This document shows, in pieces, positions 24,476 to 32,742 of a DNA stretch of 37,348 bases. A model generated the notes under the pieces. That model was not told the DNA's origin. It was given only the letters and a program-made list of their open reading frames with translations, and did no database searches. Positions within the stretch are counted from its first letter, which is position 1, and every line of letters begins with the position of its first letter. The stretch is from assembly GCA_024958795.1 (NCBI GenBank), contig JANXHP010000068.1:1-37348 (forward strand), in the 5' to 3' direction. The translations under genes and the position numbers were made by a program. The DNA is from Candidatus Poseidoniaceae archaeon. Lineage in GTDB: Archaea; Thermoplasmatota; Poseidoniia; Poseidoniales; Poseidoniaceae.

Positions 24476-25489
24476 ATGATGTGGAGTGATGATGATATCA
24501 AATTCATGTCTGCTGCATTAGACGTAGCAATTCGCGGAAAAGGTAGAGTTTCTCCCAACCCACTAGTCGGATGTGTATTGGTCAAGGATGGTCAAATTAT
24601 TGCTGAAGGTTGGCATGACCACCTTGGCGGATTACACGCTGAACAAATGGCAATCCACGATGCTGAGACAAAGGGTGAATCACCTAATGGTGCAACTGCT
24701 TATGTTACCTTAGAGCCTTGTAACCACTTTGGCAGAACGCCTCCCTGTACTGAAGCGTTAATGTGGGCAGGAGTGAAATCGGTAATCGTGGCTCATGCTG
24801 ACCCAAATCCAACTGTTAGAGGTCAAGGAATTACTGTTCTTCAACAGGCAGGAATTACTGTAAAATCTGGGCTTCTCAAAGGTCAAGCGGCTGACCAGAT
24901 GAGGGCTTTCCTACACTGGTGCAAATATCGTAAACCAATCGTAACCGTCAAAATGGCTGTTGATTGTAATGGTAGTGTTGATGATAGAAGTAAAAATGCT
25001 GGACGTTTTACCTCTGAGAAATGTTTAGATTTGGTTCACCAAATGAGAGCGGAAAGCGATGCAATTTTGGTCGGAGTTGAGACTATTGTACGAGATGACC
25101 CCTCACTTTTAGTGTCAAGAGTTGAAGCTTCTAAACAACCTTTACGAATCGTAATAGATCCTAATGCTAGAATACCTACTCAAAGTCAAGTTCTAAACGA
25201 TGGAACAGAAACTCTTGTTTTACAGGATGATTTCAGAGATTTAGTCAACATATTGAACCGTTTAGGAGATATGGAAATTCAAACAGTGATGGTTGAAGGA
25301 GGACCGAAAACCGTCAAACATTTTCTCAATGAAAAATTAGTTGATGAGTTTTACCTGATTCAATCTACTGTTGAACATCAGACGCCATATGATAGCGGAA
25401 TTAATTCTCAAATCCTTAGCGATGCAGGGTTAATTCGTGCCGATGACCAAACATGGGGCGATGAAACCGTTCAATATTGGAATCGTTGA
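24476..25489 (+). CDS. ribD: Bifunctional riboflavin biosynthesis protein RibD (deaminase/reductase)
   Basis: RibD carries out two successive steps from the GTP-derived pyrimidine towards riboflavin: removal of an amino group, then NADPH-dependent reduction of the ribose chain. From ATG 24476 (337 aa) the N-terminal zinc deaminase domain has His54 (GLHAEQM), Cys82 and Cys91 (PCNHFGRTPPC). The C-terminal reductase domain (about residues 136-337) has KMAVDCNGS, SDAILVGVETIVRDDPSL and the late VEGGPKTVKHF. Most archaea have only a separate reductase and a different route, so this two-domain bacterial form suggests gene transfer. ATG 24479 is an equally possible start; GGGG lies just upstream. 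No other riboflavin gene is in the window. Confidence 0.92.
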   Translation: MMWSDDDIKFMSAALDVAIRGKGRVSPNPLVGCVLVKDGQIIAEGWHDHLGGLHAEQMAIHDAETKGESPNGATAYVTLEPCNHFGRTPPCTEALMWAGVKSVIVAHADPNPTVRGQGITVLQQAGITVKSGLLKGQAADQMRAFLHWCKYRKPIVTVKMAVDCNGSVDDRSKNAGRFTSEKCLDLVHQMRAESDAILVGVETIVRDDPSLLVSRVEASKQPLRIVIDPNARIPTQSQVLNDGTETLVLQDDFRDLVNILNRLGDMEIQTVMVEGGPKTVKHFLNEKLVDEFYLIQSTVEHQTPYDSGINSQILSDAGLIRADDQTWGDETVQYWNR

Positions 25490-25494
25490 ATTAC

Positions 25495-25503
25495 TTTTTA
25501 TTG
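25495..25503 (+). promoter_or_regulatory. Probable TATA box of the giant surface-protein gene
   Basis: TTTTTATTG lies about 45 bases before ATG 25545, leaving a leader of about 20 bases without a clear ribosome binding site. Confidence 0.4.
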
Positions 25504-25544
25504 TTTGACGAACGGTTCAATTAGGCTTTGCTCATCGCATAACC

Positions 25545-28500
25545 ATGTCAGCGAAGAGAATTCTGGTAATTTCTATTCTGGCATTATTTTGTTTTTCACC
25601 GATGCAGGGTCCATTAACTTCTCATCTGCAGCCAGATGAGGGGGTTTTTGAAACAGGTCCTATTTCTTTTGAGATATTGATGATGGGTAATAGTTACACA
25701 TCGGCTAATTCGCTTGACGCCCTTGTTGACGGAGTGATGAATGATGCATCAAAACCAGCCAATGTCACAAGTTTAACCGGAGGTGGAATGCGTCTTTCTC
25801 AGCATTCTAACAATGTAGGAACATCAAGTCATCAATGGAACACTACACTCAATAATGGCGCATGGGATTGGGTAATTCTTCAAGATCAAAGTCAGATACC
25901 TGGTTTTACTCGCAGCCAACAAGAATGGATTGATAGCAAGAATGGAGCAGTACAACTTGCACAAACTATCGATGATAATGGTGCTGATTCCGTTCTAATG
26001 ATGACTTGGGGTCGTCGTGATGGTGATAGCATGAACACTCAAAGATTCCCTGATTTCTCAACAATGCAAGATGAACTTGAGGCAGGATATTTGGATTACC
26101 GCGATAATATGTCCTCGCATGGAGATGTATGGATTGCTCCTGTTGGACTTGCATTTGAGCACATCCATGACCAAATAGTTGCAGATGGTGGAACTCCAAC
26201 TAATTCTGGAAATTTATTCTATGACCTTTACAGCAGTGATGGTAGTCATCCTTCGCTTTCTGGCTCTTATCTAGCAGCAGTGGTAATCTATGCAACAATT
26301 ACTGGTGATAATCCAGTGGGACTTTCCCACTCAACCAGTCTTTCTAATTCAATAGTTCTTGAACTACAGCAAGCAGCTTCTGCAACAGTATTCAATGAGA
26401 CCTCACACCTTGATTACCCTTGGCAATTACAAAATCAACTACCTCCGATCAATCTCTCTGCAATACCTGATGGCACTATGGCATTCGATTGGATACAACA
26501 ATCGGGTACTGATGATTCCGATTTTATTATCAATGATGTTGTATTATCACCTACAGGAGATATCTTCGCACTTGGTACTGCTTCAGGTGATGAAAATACC
26601 GACCACACAATTGGTGGATGTAATTTACCAGAGTTTTTGTTCCTCTTTGTAGTGAAATTTAATTCAAACGGAGTTTGTGATTGGACAGCAAATATTACCG
26701 GTGATGATGCAGAATACAATACCGGCTGGAGTGGGGGTGACATCTCTCTTGATGGCCAAGGTAATGTGTACATTACAGGTATTATAGCGAGTCCAAAAAC
26801 TGGCCAAGGAACTGGGTATTATTTCGAATCATCAAGTAAGGCAGGAAAAATAGAAATGAGCAATTGTAATGGTGATTGCACAATCGGTTTTGTTGCCAAA
26901 CTCGACCCCACAAGTGGATGGGATTGGATTAAGGAAGGAGGCGTATCTAATTATGGCCATGGTTTCCATTCTATTGACACATTCCAAAATGGTTCAAGCA
27001 TTATCACGGGAGAATATGGTAACGACATCCTACTCACTAATGAAATAGGAATTGGAATGGGGGTTACGTTTTCAGATAGCCGTTCGGGCACTGTTTCCAA
27101 AAATATTGTTGTCGCAATGATCGACACAAATGGTGGATGGCAATGGGCCTCATTCCTTGGTTCAAGCAGTAATGATGCTGCATATGATGTAGATATTTAT
27201 GACAATAATAATGCGTATATTTCTGGTACTGTTACCTCTCAGAGCTCCCCCGTCATGTTTGGTAACCATTCGGTTGAATCAAGTCAAGGAATTCGAATGG
27301 CATTTGTGTCAAAGATTAATCAAAATGGAGAATGGCAATGGGTAAAAACTTGGGATTCTGCTACTTCAACATCGCATGGATTAGCAGTTGCTTCTGATTC
27401 GATTGGAAATGTTTTCTTTGCAGGTACCACTTATGGTACAAATAAGGTAAATGGCACTGCATATTCTTCTGGTGGAAACCAAAATTCATTTATTGCAAAA
27501 CTCGATAGTAATGGTACATGGCTTTGGATTGAAGAAGTAGAATGCTCATGTGCGAATAGTATTGAATCTATTGCAATTGATGTACACGACAATGCCATTG
27601 TTGCTGGCACTCATTCTGCACAAATTCAAATTGATTCAATTCAAGTTGCAAATGCTGCAGGTGGTGCAGACATATATTTGGCTAAAATCAACTCTACTGG
27701 CTCATGGCAATATGCACTAAGTGCAGGTAGTTCAGCATCTGGTGATTCTGCGGGAGGCGTGTTTAGCGACCGTGCAGGAAATGGATATCTTTCTGGAACA
27801 TTAGATAGCGGTTCTGTAAGGTTTGGCACAATCAATAAACAAAATAGTAATGGTGATAATTGGTTTATCGCCAAATTAACAAGCGATTATGATGGAGACG
27901 GTGAACCAGATACCAAGGATGATGATGATGATGGCGACTATATCATTGACATCTATGATAAGTGTCAATATTCTGCAAATGGTTTCGAATCAATAGCAGC
28001 ATTTGACCATGATTCTGACGGTTGCAGAGACTCTGATGAAGATGATGATGACGATGATGACGGGCTCAATGATTCAATTGATGATTGTCCTAAGGGCATG
28101 ACTGGATGGAGTTCCTCTAACTTGACCGACCTTGACTCAGATGGATGTATGGATGCACTTGAGGATTATGATGACGATGCTGATGGCTATGAAGATTATG
28201 AAGATTATTGCCAAAGAATCCCTGGAAATTCCACTATGGAATACGAAAAAGGTTGTCCCGATTCCGATGGTGATGGCCGTCCAGACATCCTAGATCCTTT
28301 TCCAGATGACTCATCGGAATGGTCAGACAAAGATGGTGATGGAGTTGGCGATAACTCGGATGCATTCCCATTGGATACAACACAGCAATCTGATGCAGAT
28401 GGTGATGGCTATGGCGATGAAGAATATGGAAACGGTGGAGATTCTTGTCCAATGACATTTGGTAACTCTACAATTGACAGAAAAGGCTGTATAGATAGTG

Positions 28501-29849
28501 ATGGGGATGGCTGGAGTGATTTTGGAGATGATTTCCCTAACGACCCTGCTATTCACTTAGATACTGATGGAGATACAATTCCAGATTATTTGGACGACTT
28601 CCCATTTGACCCTACTCAATGGAGTGATTCTGATGGCGATGGTTATGGTGACAATGCCAACGGTAACCTCGGCGATGTATTCCCTAACGACCCTAGTCGC
28701 CACTTTGATTCAGACCGTGATGGAGTAGATGATTTAACCGATGACTTCCCATTTGACCCGACTCAATGGGTTGACAATGATGGTGACGGAATGGGTGATA
28801 ATCCGATGGGTATTGGTGCTGATCATTTCCCTAATGACCCGACACAGTGGGGAGATATTGATGGAGATGGATATGGTGATAACCAATCTGGAAACAATCC
28901 TGATGCTTTCCCAATTGATGCTACACAGTGGTCTGATTTTGATGGCGATGGTTATGGAGATAATCCAGTAGGAAGATTGTATGACTTGTTCCCTAGTGAT
29001 GGCACACAGTGGGAAGATGCTGATGGTGATGGATTAGGTGACAATTTAACTGGAGATAATGCAGACCCATATCTCAATGATTTTGATAATGATGGATATC
29101 CAGATAATATTGACATCTTACCTAAATTATATTCTCCTGGTGACCATGATAATGATGGATGCTTTGACGATGTTGATGTATTCCCTACAAATGCCAATGA
29201 ATGTTTTGATTTTGATGGAGATGGAGATGGAGATAATGCTGATTCTGATGATGATAATGATGGATGGGCTGATACTGATGAAAGAAGATTAGGTACTAAT
29301 CCTTTTGATGCAAATGAAGTACCGGTTGATAGTTTTGAAATTGTAATTCCTGGAACTGCAATCGGTTTGGGTGCATGGGATTTGATTGGAATGTTTGGAG
29401 GTATTCCATTATTCAGTTGGATTGGTTATGGGTTTGCTACAAGGAATGGACGTTGTGAACGTTATGTTCAAGAATTGAATGCAGCGACAACTCGTAAGGA
29501 ATTAGAAGATATTGCAATACGTTCAGAATATTCATTGATGCTGAGAATGCTTGGACCACATCAAGGAATAAAATTAGAACGCTTACGCGCAGAATTAGAT
29601 GATGAACTTGAAAGAGAAGAATACTCAGTTGTTCAAGGATTTGACCAAACAAATCTAGTTGAAGTAAATGAGGAATTGAATGCAGATAGCGACGCAAAGA
29701 TACTTCCAGAACTTAATGCAGGAAATGTTCCTGACTCTTCACTTGTAGCTGAGAAGGTTGATGACAATGGATTTGAATGGATTGAATTTGAAGGTGAAAA
29801 CTGGTACAGAATAATAGATTCAAACGATGAATGGATTATTTTTGAATAA
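25545..29849 (+). CDS. Giant exported protein: SGNH-like hydrolase domain, propeller-like repeats, thrombospondin-3 Ca-binding repeats, membrane anchor
   Basis: This 1434-residue protein has five parts. A signal peptide covers about 1-25. Residues about 40-270 resemble an SGNH/GDSL esterase: the block I motif with catalytic-type Ser (MMGNSYTSANSL), a middle block (WVILQDQSQ) and a late Asp-x-x-His motif (SDGSHPSLSGSYL). Residues about 315-775 carry repeats of about 60-70 residues (GNVYITG, WxWxxxxG) like SBBP-type beta propellers. Residues about 779-1252 are thrombospondin type 3 repeats with DxDGDGxxD calcium loops. A membrane helix (about 1270-1296) and a cytoplasmic tail of about 140 residues with a coiled stretch follow. 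It probably acts at the cell surface on acetylated or esterified polysaccharide; the substrate is inferred, not seen. Confidence 0.85.
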   Translation: MSAKRILVISILALFCFSPMQGPLTSHLQPDEGVFETGPISFEILMMGNSYTSANSLDALVDGVMNDASKPANVTSLTGGGMRLSQHSNNVGTSSHQWNTTLNNGAWDWVILQDQSQIPGFTRSQQEWIDSKNGAVQLAQTIDDNGADSVLMMTWGRRDGDSMNTQRFPDFSTMQDELEAGYLDYRDNMSSHGDVWIAPVGLAFEHIHDQIVADGGTPTNSGNLFYDLYSSDGSHPSLSGSYLAAVVIYATITGDNPVGLSHSTSLSNSIVLELQQAASATVFNETSHLDYPWQLQNQLPPINLSAIPDGTMAFDWIQQSGTDDSDFIINDVVLSPTGDIFALGTASGDENTDHTIGGCNLPEFLFLFVVKFNSNGVCDWTANITGDDAEYNTGWSGGDISLDGQGNVYITGIIASPKTGQGTGYYFESSSKAGKIEMSNCNGDCTIGFVAKLDPTSGWDWIKEGGVSNYGHGFHSIDTFQNGSSIITGEYGNDILLTNEIGIGMGVTFSDSRSGTVSKNIVVAMIDTNGGWQWASFLGSSSNDAAYDVDIYDNNNAYISGTVTSQSSPVMFGNHSVESSQGIRMAFVSKINQNGEWQWVKTWDSATSTSHGLAVASDSIGNVFFAGTTYGTNKVNGTAYSSGGNQNSFIAKLDSNGTWLWIEEVECSCANSIESIAIDVHDNAIVAGTHSAQIQIDSIQVANAAGGADIYLAKINSTGSWQYALSAGSSASGDSAGGVFSDRAGNGYLSGTLDSGSVRFGTINKQNSNGDNWFIAKLTSDYDGDGEPDTKDDDDDGDYIIDIYDKCQYSANGFESIAAFDHDSDGCRDSDEDDDDDDDGLNDSIDDCPKGMTGWSSSNLTDLDSDGCMDALEDYDDDADGYEDYEDYCQRIPGNSTMEYEKGCPDSDGDGRPDILDPFPDDSSEWSDKDGDGVGDNSDAFPLDTTQQSDADGDGYGDEEYGNGGDSCPMTFGNSTIDRKGCIDSDGDGWSDFGDDFPNDPAIHLDTDGDTIPDYLDDFPFDPTQWSDSDGDGYGDNANGNLGDVFPNDPSRHFDSDRDGVDDLTDDFPFDPTQWVDNDGDGMGDNPMGIGADHFPNDPTQWGDIDGDGYGDNQSGNNPDAFPIDATQWSDFDGDGYGDNPVGRLYDLFPSDGTQWEDADGDGLGDNLTGDNADPYLNDFDNDGYPDNIDILPKLYSPGDHDNDGCFDDVDVFPTNANECFDFDGDGDGDNADSDDDNDGWADTDERRLGTNPFDANEVPVDSFEIVIPGTAIGLGAWDLIGMFGGIPLFSWIGYGFATRNGRCERYVQELNAATTRKELEDIAIRSEYSLMLRMLGPHQGIKLERLRAELDDELEREEYSVVQGFDQTNLVEVNEELNADSDAKILPELNAGNVPDSSLVAEKVDDNGFEWIEFEGENWYRIIDSNDEWIIFE
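28257..29103 (+). repeat. Degenerate tandem repeat coding for thrombospondin-3-type calcium loops
   Basis: About eight units of roughly 105-111 bases, each reading DGDGxGDN ... DxFPxDxTQWxD. The DNA copies are diverged at third positions, so the repeat is old and kept by selection on the protein rather than by recent expansion. Confidence 0.75.
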
Positions 29850-29879
29850 TAATTTGATTTATAATAATTCATTGAGTAT

Positions 29880-29951
29880 GGGCGATGCAGTCTTTGTTCT
29901 GGACTGAGGAAAATCAATAGTTACCGAAGGAAGATCAAAGACGCATTGCCC
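29880..29951. other. 72-base long hairpin with a tRNA-like end, next to tRNA-Arg
   Basis: Bases 29880-29896 pair with 29936-29951 to form 16 base pairs (one G-T pair, one bulged A) around a loop of 39 bases. In the minus orientation, the sense of tRNA-Arg, it begins GGGCAATGC and ends TGCATCGCCC then A, the same 3' end as tRNA-Arg. A TATA-like TTTATAAT at 29859-29866 would also allow plus-strand transcription. The loop holds GAGG and CCGA segments that could form tandem G-A pairs as in a kink turn. It may be a small RNA, a processed trailer or a decayed repeat of the tRNA end; the strand is not settled. Confidence 0.45.
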
Positions 29952-29988
29952 ACTTTACTGTATAATGATGAATCAAAGTGGGCGATGC
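29943..29988. repeat. 14-bp inverted repeat linking the tRNA-Arg 3' end to its trailer
   Basis: Bases 29943-29956 (GCATTGCCCACTTT) are complementary to 29975-29988 (AAAGTGGGCGATGC) with one G-T pair and an 18-base loop. The second arm includes the last 10 bases of tRNA-Arg, and the first arm is also used by the neighbouring 16-bp hairpin, so the two stems exclude each other. Confidence 0.7.
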
Positions 29989-30052
29989 AGGATTCGAACC
30001 CGCGTCGACGGGTTCGAAGCCCATCAGGATATCCAGGCTACCCTAACCGCCC
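29979..30052 (-). tRNA. tRNA-Arg (anticodon TCG)
   Basis: On the minus strand the acceptor stem GGGCGGT/ATCGCCC, D stem GGG/CCT, anticodon stem ATGGG/CCCGT with loop CTTCGAA (anticodon TCG) and T arm GCGGG-TTCGAAT-CCTGC all form. The discriminator base is A and CCA is not encoded. No intron is seen. It reads CGA and, by wobble, other CGN codons. Confidence 0.95.
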
Positions 30053-30108
30053 TTATTCCGCTCCAACAGCCCACCCTTTTTGAATAAGTTGGATGCACAG
30101 GGAAGAAT

Positions 30109-30525
30109 ATGGGCCGCTCACTTCCATGTATTCCTATGGGCTGTTCAGCATGTTGTAGAGAGACAACAATGCCTCTTACCAAGGCAGAGTCTGCAAGATT
30201 GGCACGAAGAACTGGGATGGCTGTTGAAAAATTCACATGGAAGAATGAACAAGGAATACTAACTCTACTCAATGATGAAAAGACTCGGGCTTGTGTTTTT
30301 CTGCTTACTGATTCTTCTAATACAAATGCAGAAGGAATGTGTTCAGTATATGATGCAAGGCCTAAAGGGTGCAAAATATATCCATCTGTTTTATCTGAAA
30401 ATGATGTTGCAATACTAGATGATGGTTGTCCGCATAAGGAACAATTTCCACCACCAAGTGATGATGATGCTGCAACATTACTCAATTTAGAGGAACGTAT
30501 TCTGCGTGAATCACGAGACGACTAA
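30109..30525 (+). CDS. YkgJ/UPF0153-type Cys-rich metal-binding protein
   Basis: The 138-residue product shows the pattern of YkgJ-family proteins: CSACC at residues 12-16, then Cys62, Cys78 and Cys88 in the CSVYDARPKGCKIYP block, and Cys107. Family members are thought to hold zinc or an iron-sulphur cluster; no reaction is established. ATG 30109 has GGGAAG just upstream. The last 44 bases overlap the end of the convergent tRNA methyltransferase gene, an unusually long shared end. The C-terminal 20 residues are acidic and probably extend beyond the family core. It lies just after the tRNA-Arg gene, transcribed the other way. Confidence 0.82.
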   Translation: MGRSLPCIPMGCSACCRETTMPLTKAESARLARRTGMAVEKFTWKNEQGILTLLNDEKTRACVFLLTDSSNTNAEGMCSVYDARPKGCKIYPSVLSENDVAILDDGCPHKEQFPPPSDDDAATLLNLEERILRESRDD

Positions 30526-31636
30526 GGCTGCCATGAACGTGTTCAACCCATCGGCTTTTTATTTGCCAGCCGCTTAATTTCATCAATTGTTGTAATGATT
30601 TCCATTCACCATGCAATAATTCAATTGGAGAATTATCTTCTAGCGATGTATTGATCTGAGATGGGATTGAATTAATTGGAACTATCAATACCAAATTTGC
30701 CTCAATAGATGCTACTTGATGGGCGCTGGTCAGTGTTTTTGTCAATAACTCTTCATGATCTAATGACCCCTGAGAATTTCTTCCATATGGTGGGTCCAAT
30801 ACAAATCCCTTAACTTGACCAATCCATGATTTGTCAATGCTGGCTGCGATATTTGTTGCATCACCTCGTACTATTTTTGCCGAGGATTTAGTAATATTTT
30901 GCTGCTCGATTAACCAGTTGAGATTTTGATTAGCTCCTTCTACCATCTGTGAATTAAGGTCAAGACCCAATGCTTGACGATTGGTTGCTGCTGCTTCCAT
31001 GATGAATCCCCCTGTTCCTGTCATCGCATCGATTACTGGACCATTACCAATAGGTCCTGCTGCAAGATTTACCGCTAATAGTGCCAAACGAGGAGAAAGG
31101 CTAACCGGTTTGAAAAAAGGACGCTGCGTTGCTTTTCTATTTGCAACACCATCGGAACCGGATTCATCTCCAACCACCCACCCACAGGCAATTTGGGATG
31201 AACTTCCATCTATTGTAATTGAAAAACGATGGTCTGGGTTTGACAAATCTATTTGCCATCCCATCCCACTCATTATTCCGCCAATCTTACCAGCGATTTG
31301 GCTTGAACTAAATTGTGATAATTTCCCTTCTATTCGCAGAGGAACCACTGCCATCTTTCCTTCTCGATGATTATTTTGCAAATAACTTTCAACTTTCTCC
31401 AATAATATTGATTCATCATTTTGCCAATTGTGAATGAATCCATTTAGCAAGATTGATTGGCAGCCACTTGAGATTGATAAAATGTCAAACGCTTCACTAT
31501 GGCTCAATTCCCCCTCCAAAATAGATAGTCGATTTGACTTATTTGATATTTGGTTATGGCTTGGTAGCAAAGCTGCTAACTCTGCTTTAGCAAGAGCTGG
31601 ATGCCATCCGCGAAGGACTGCAATATGCTGCGCCAT
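30482..31636 (-). CDS. TrmG10/Trm11-type tRNA guanine-N2 methyltransferase
   Basis: Enzymes of this type methylate the exocyclic amine of G10 in tRNA, using S-adenosylmethionine. From ATG 31636 (384 aa) the N-terminal about 165 residues fit a THUMP-type RNA-binding region. The cofactor motif DAMTGTGGFIMEAA lies near residue 200, an acidic GLDLN near 226, and the catalytic DPPYGRNS near 283, typical of N-methyltransferases acting on bases. A late motif (KSRWVEHVHGSLSR) is conserved in this branch. The GTG two codons earlier is the track start. It is divergent from fen and overlaps the YkgJ-like gene by 44 bases at its 3' end. Trm14-like m2G6 activity is the main alternative. Confidence 0.83.
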   Translation of the reverse strand: MAQHIAVLRGWHPALAKAELAALLPSHNQISNKSNRLSILEGELSHSEAFDILSISSGCQSILLNGFIHNWQNDESILLEKVESYLQNNHREGKMAVVPLRIEGKLSQFSSSQIAGKIGGIMSGMGWQIDLSNPDHRFSITIDGSSSQIACGWVVGDESGSDGVANRKATQRPFFKPVSLSPRLALLAVNLAAGPIGNGPVIDAMTGTGGFIMEAAATNRQALGLDLNSQMVEGANQNLNWLIEQQNITKSSAKIVRGDATNIAASIDKSWIGQVKGFVLDPPYGRNSQGSLDHEELLTKTLTSAHQVASIEANLVLIVPINSIPSQINTSLEDNSPIELLHGEWKSLQQLMKLSGWQIKSRWVEHVHGSLSRLVIHAEYVPLN

Positions 31637-31713
31637 ATTCACTGCTCATCGCTAATCCTTCTTGATGCTCTCGTAGGCGAATGGCTACATACTGTCGCCT
31701 TATTTGTCAACAT

Positions 31714-32742
31714 ATGGGCTGTAACCTGAAGGACATCGCGCCTAAGGAACCGATAGAACTTGCAAGCCTATCTGGTAAGCGTGTCGGTATTGATGCCTTT
31801 CTTACAGCATTTCAATTTCTCACCACAATGCGAGACCTTTCACCGCAAGGAGATGGTGGGCCATTACGAAGTAAAGACGGCAAAGTAGTTTCCCATTTGA
31901 TGGGTTTTCTTAATCGCACATGCACATTGCTATCTCATGGAATCAAACCAATCTATGTCTTTGATGGGCGCCCTCCTGAATTGAAAGCAGATGAAATTGC
32001 TACAAGAAGAAAAAGAAGAGTGGAGGCTGAGAAGATCCACAAAGAAGCATTAGTTGCTGGTGACTTTAAGTTAGCACAAAAGATGGCACAGCGAATAATG
32101 CATTTCAGCCCTGAGATGGTGGATGAGACAAAGAAATTATTGGATTTATTAGGTGTTCCTTGGGTTGATGCAAAGGCAGAAGGTGAGGCTCAGGCAGCGG
32201 TAATGGCTGCAAATGGTCAACTCGATGTTGTGGCTACACAAGATTGGGATGCGGTTCTTTATGGAACTCCATTCTTGGTAAGAAATCTGATGAATCATGG
32301 AAGTAAAAGTTACGGTAAAGTCGTTTCTGCTGAAAAAATAATGCTTGAAAATGTGTTAAAGGAAAATCAACTAACAAGAGAGCAATTGGTTGACTTAGCG
32401 ATAATGATTGGAACTGATTTCCACCCAGGAATAAGAGGTATTGGTCCAAAGACTGGTTTGAAATTGATTAAAGAATTCAATACTATTGAAGCAATATGTG
32501 CTGCCAAGGACAAAGAAGTACCACAACGGCTTGATGAAATTAGAGAGATATTCCATAACCATCCGGTCAATCAAGTCGCTGATGAAGACCTACAACCGGG
32601 AGAAATTGATATTGCTGGTCTCAATAAATTCCTCATGGAAGAAAGACAATTTAGTCAAAGAAGAATGGATAATGCATTTGACAAATTAAGAGAAGGTGGT
32701 TTGATTAGAGATGGTGGCCAAACATCTCTTTTCTCTTTCTAA
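31714..32742 (+). CDS. fen: Flap endonuclease 1 (FEN1)
   Basis: FEN1 cuts 5' flaps made during Okazaki fragment maturation and long-patch base excision repair. ATG 31714 gives MGCNLKDI with the family-conserved Gly2 that becomes the mature N-terminus; the track start 11 codons earlier would mask it. The 342-residue length is normal. Metal-binding acids are visible: Asp27 (GIDAF), VFDGRPPELK, AEGEAQAA, and ATQDWDA, then GTDFHPGIRGIGPKTG as the helix-two-turn-helix that grips duplex DNA. The last residues GQTSLFSF are a PCNA-interacting motif, so the enzyme should act with the sliding clamp. Its stop overlaps the convergent CoA-transferase gene by four bases. Confidence 0.95.
   Translation: MGCNLKDIAPKEPIELASLSGKRVGIDAFLTAFQFLTTMRDLSPQGDGGPLRSKDGKVVSHLMGFLNRTCTLLSHGIKPIYVFDGRPPELKADEIATRRKRRVEAEKIHKEALVAGDFKLAQKMAQRIMHFSPEMVDETKKLLDLLGVPWVDAKAEGEAQAAVMAANGQLDVVATQDWDAVLYGTPFLVRNLMNHGSKSYGKVVSAEKIMLENVLKENQLTREQLVDLAIMIGTDFHPGIRGIGPKTGLKLIKEFNTIEAICAAKDKEVPQRLDEIREIFHNHPVNQVADEDLQPGEIDIAGLNKFLMEERQFSQRRMDNAFDKLREGGLIRDGGQTSLFSF

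Noticed and set aside
28257-29103. CRISPR-like or recent satellite repeat
   Set aside because: The regular pattern comes from protein-level calcium-loop repeats; units are diverged in DNA and in frame, with no unique spacers.
29962-29970. AATGATGA resembling a C box of a C/D guide RNA
   Set aside because: No D box follows at a proper distance before the tRNA gene on that strand.
29880-29990. Attachment sites of an integrated element at tRNA-Arg
   Set aside because: The direct repeat is only 12 bases and encloses about 90 bases with no gene, too little for a mobile element, though a scar remains possible.
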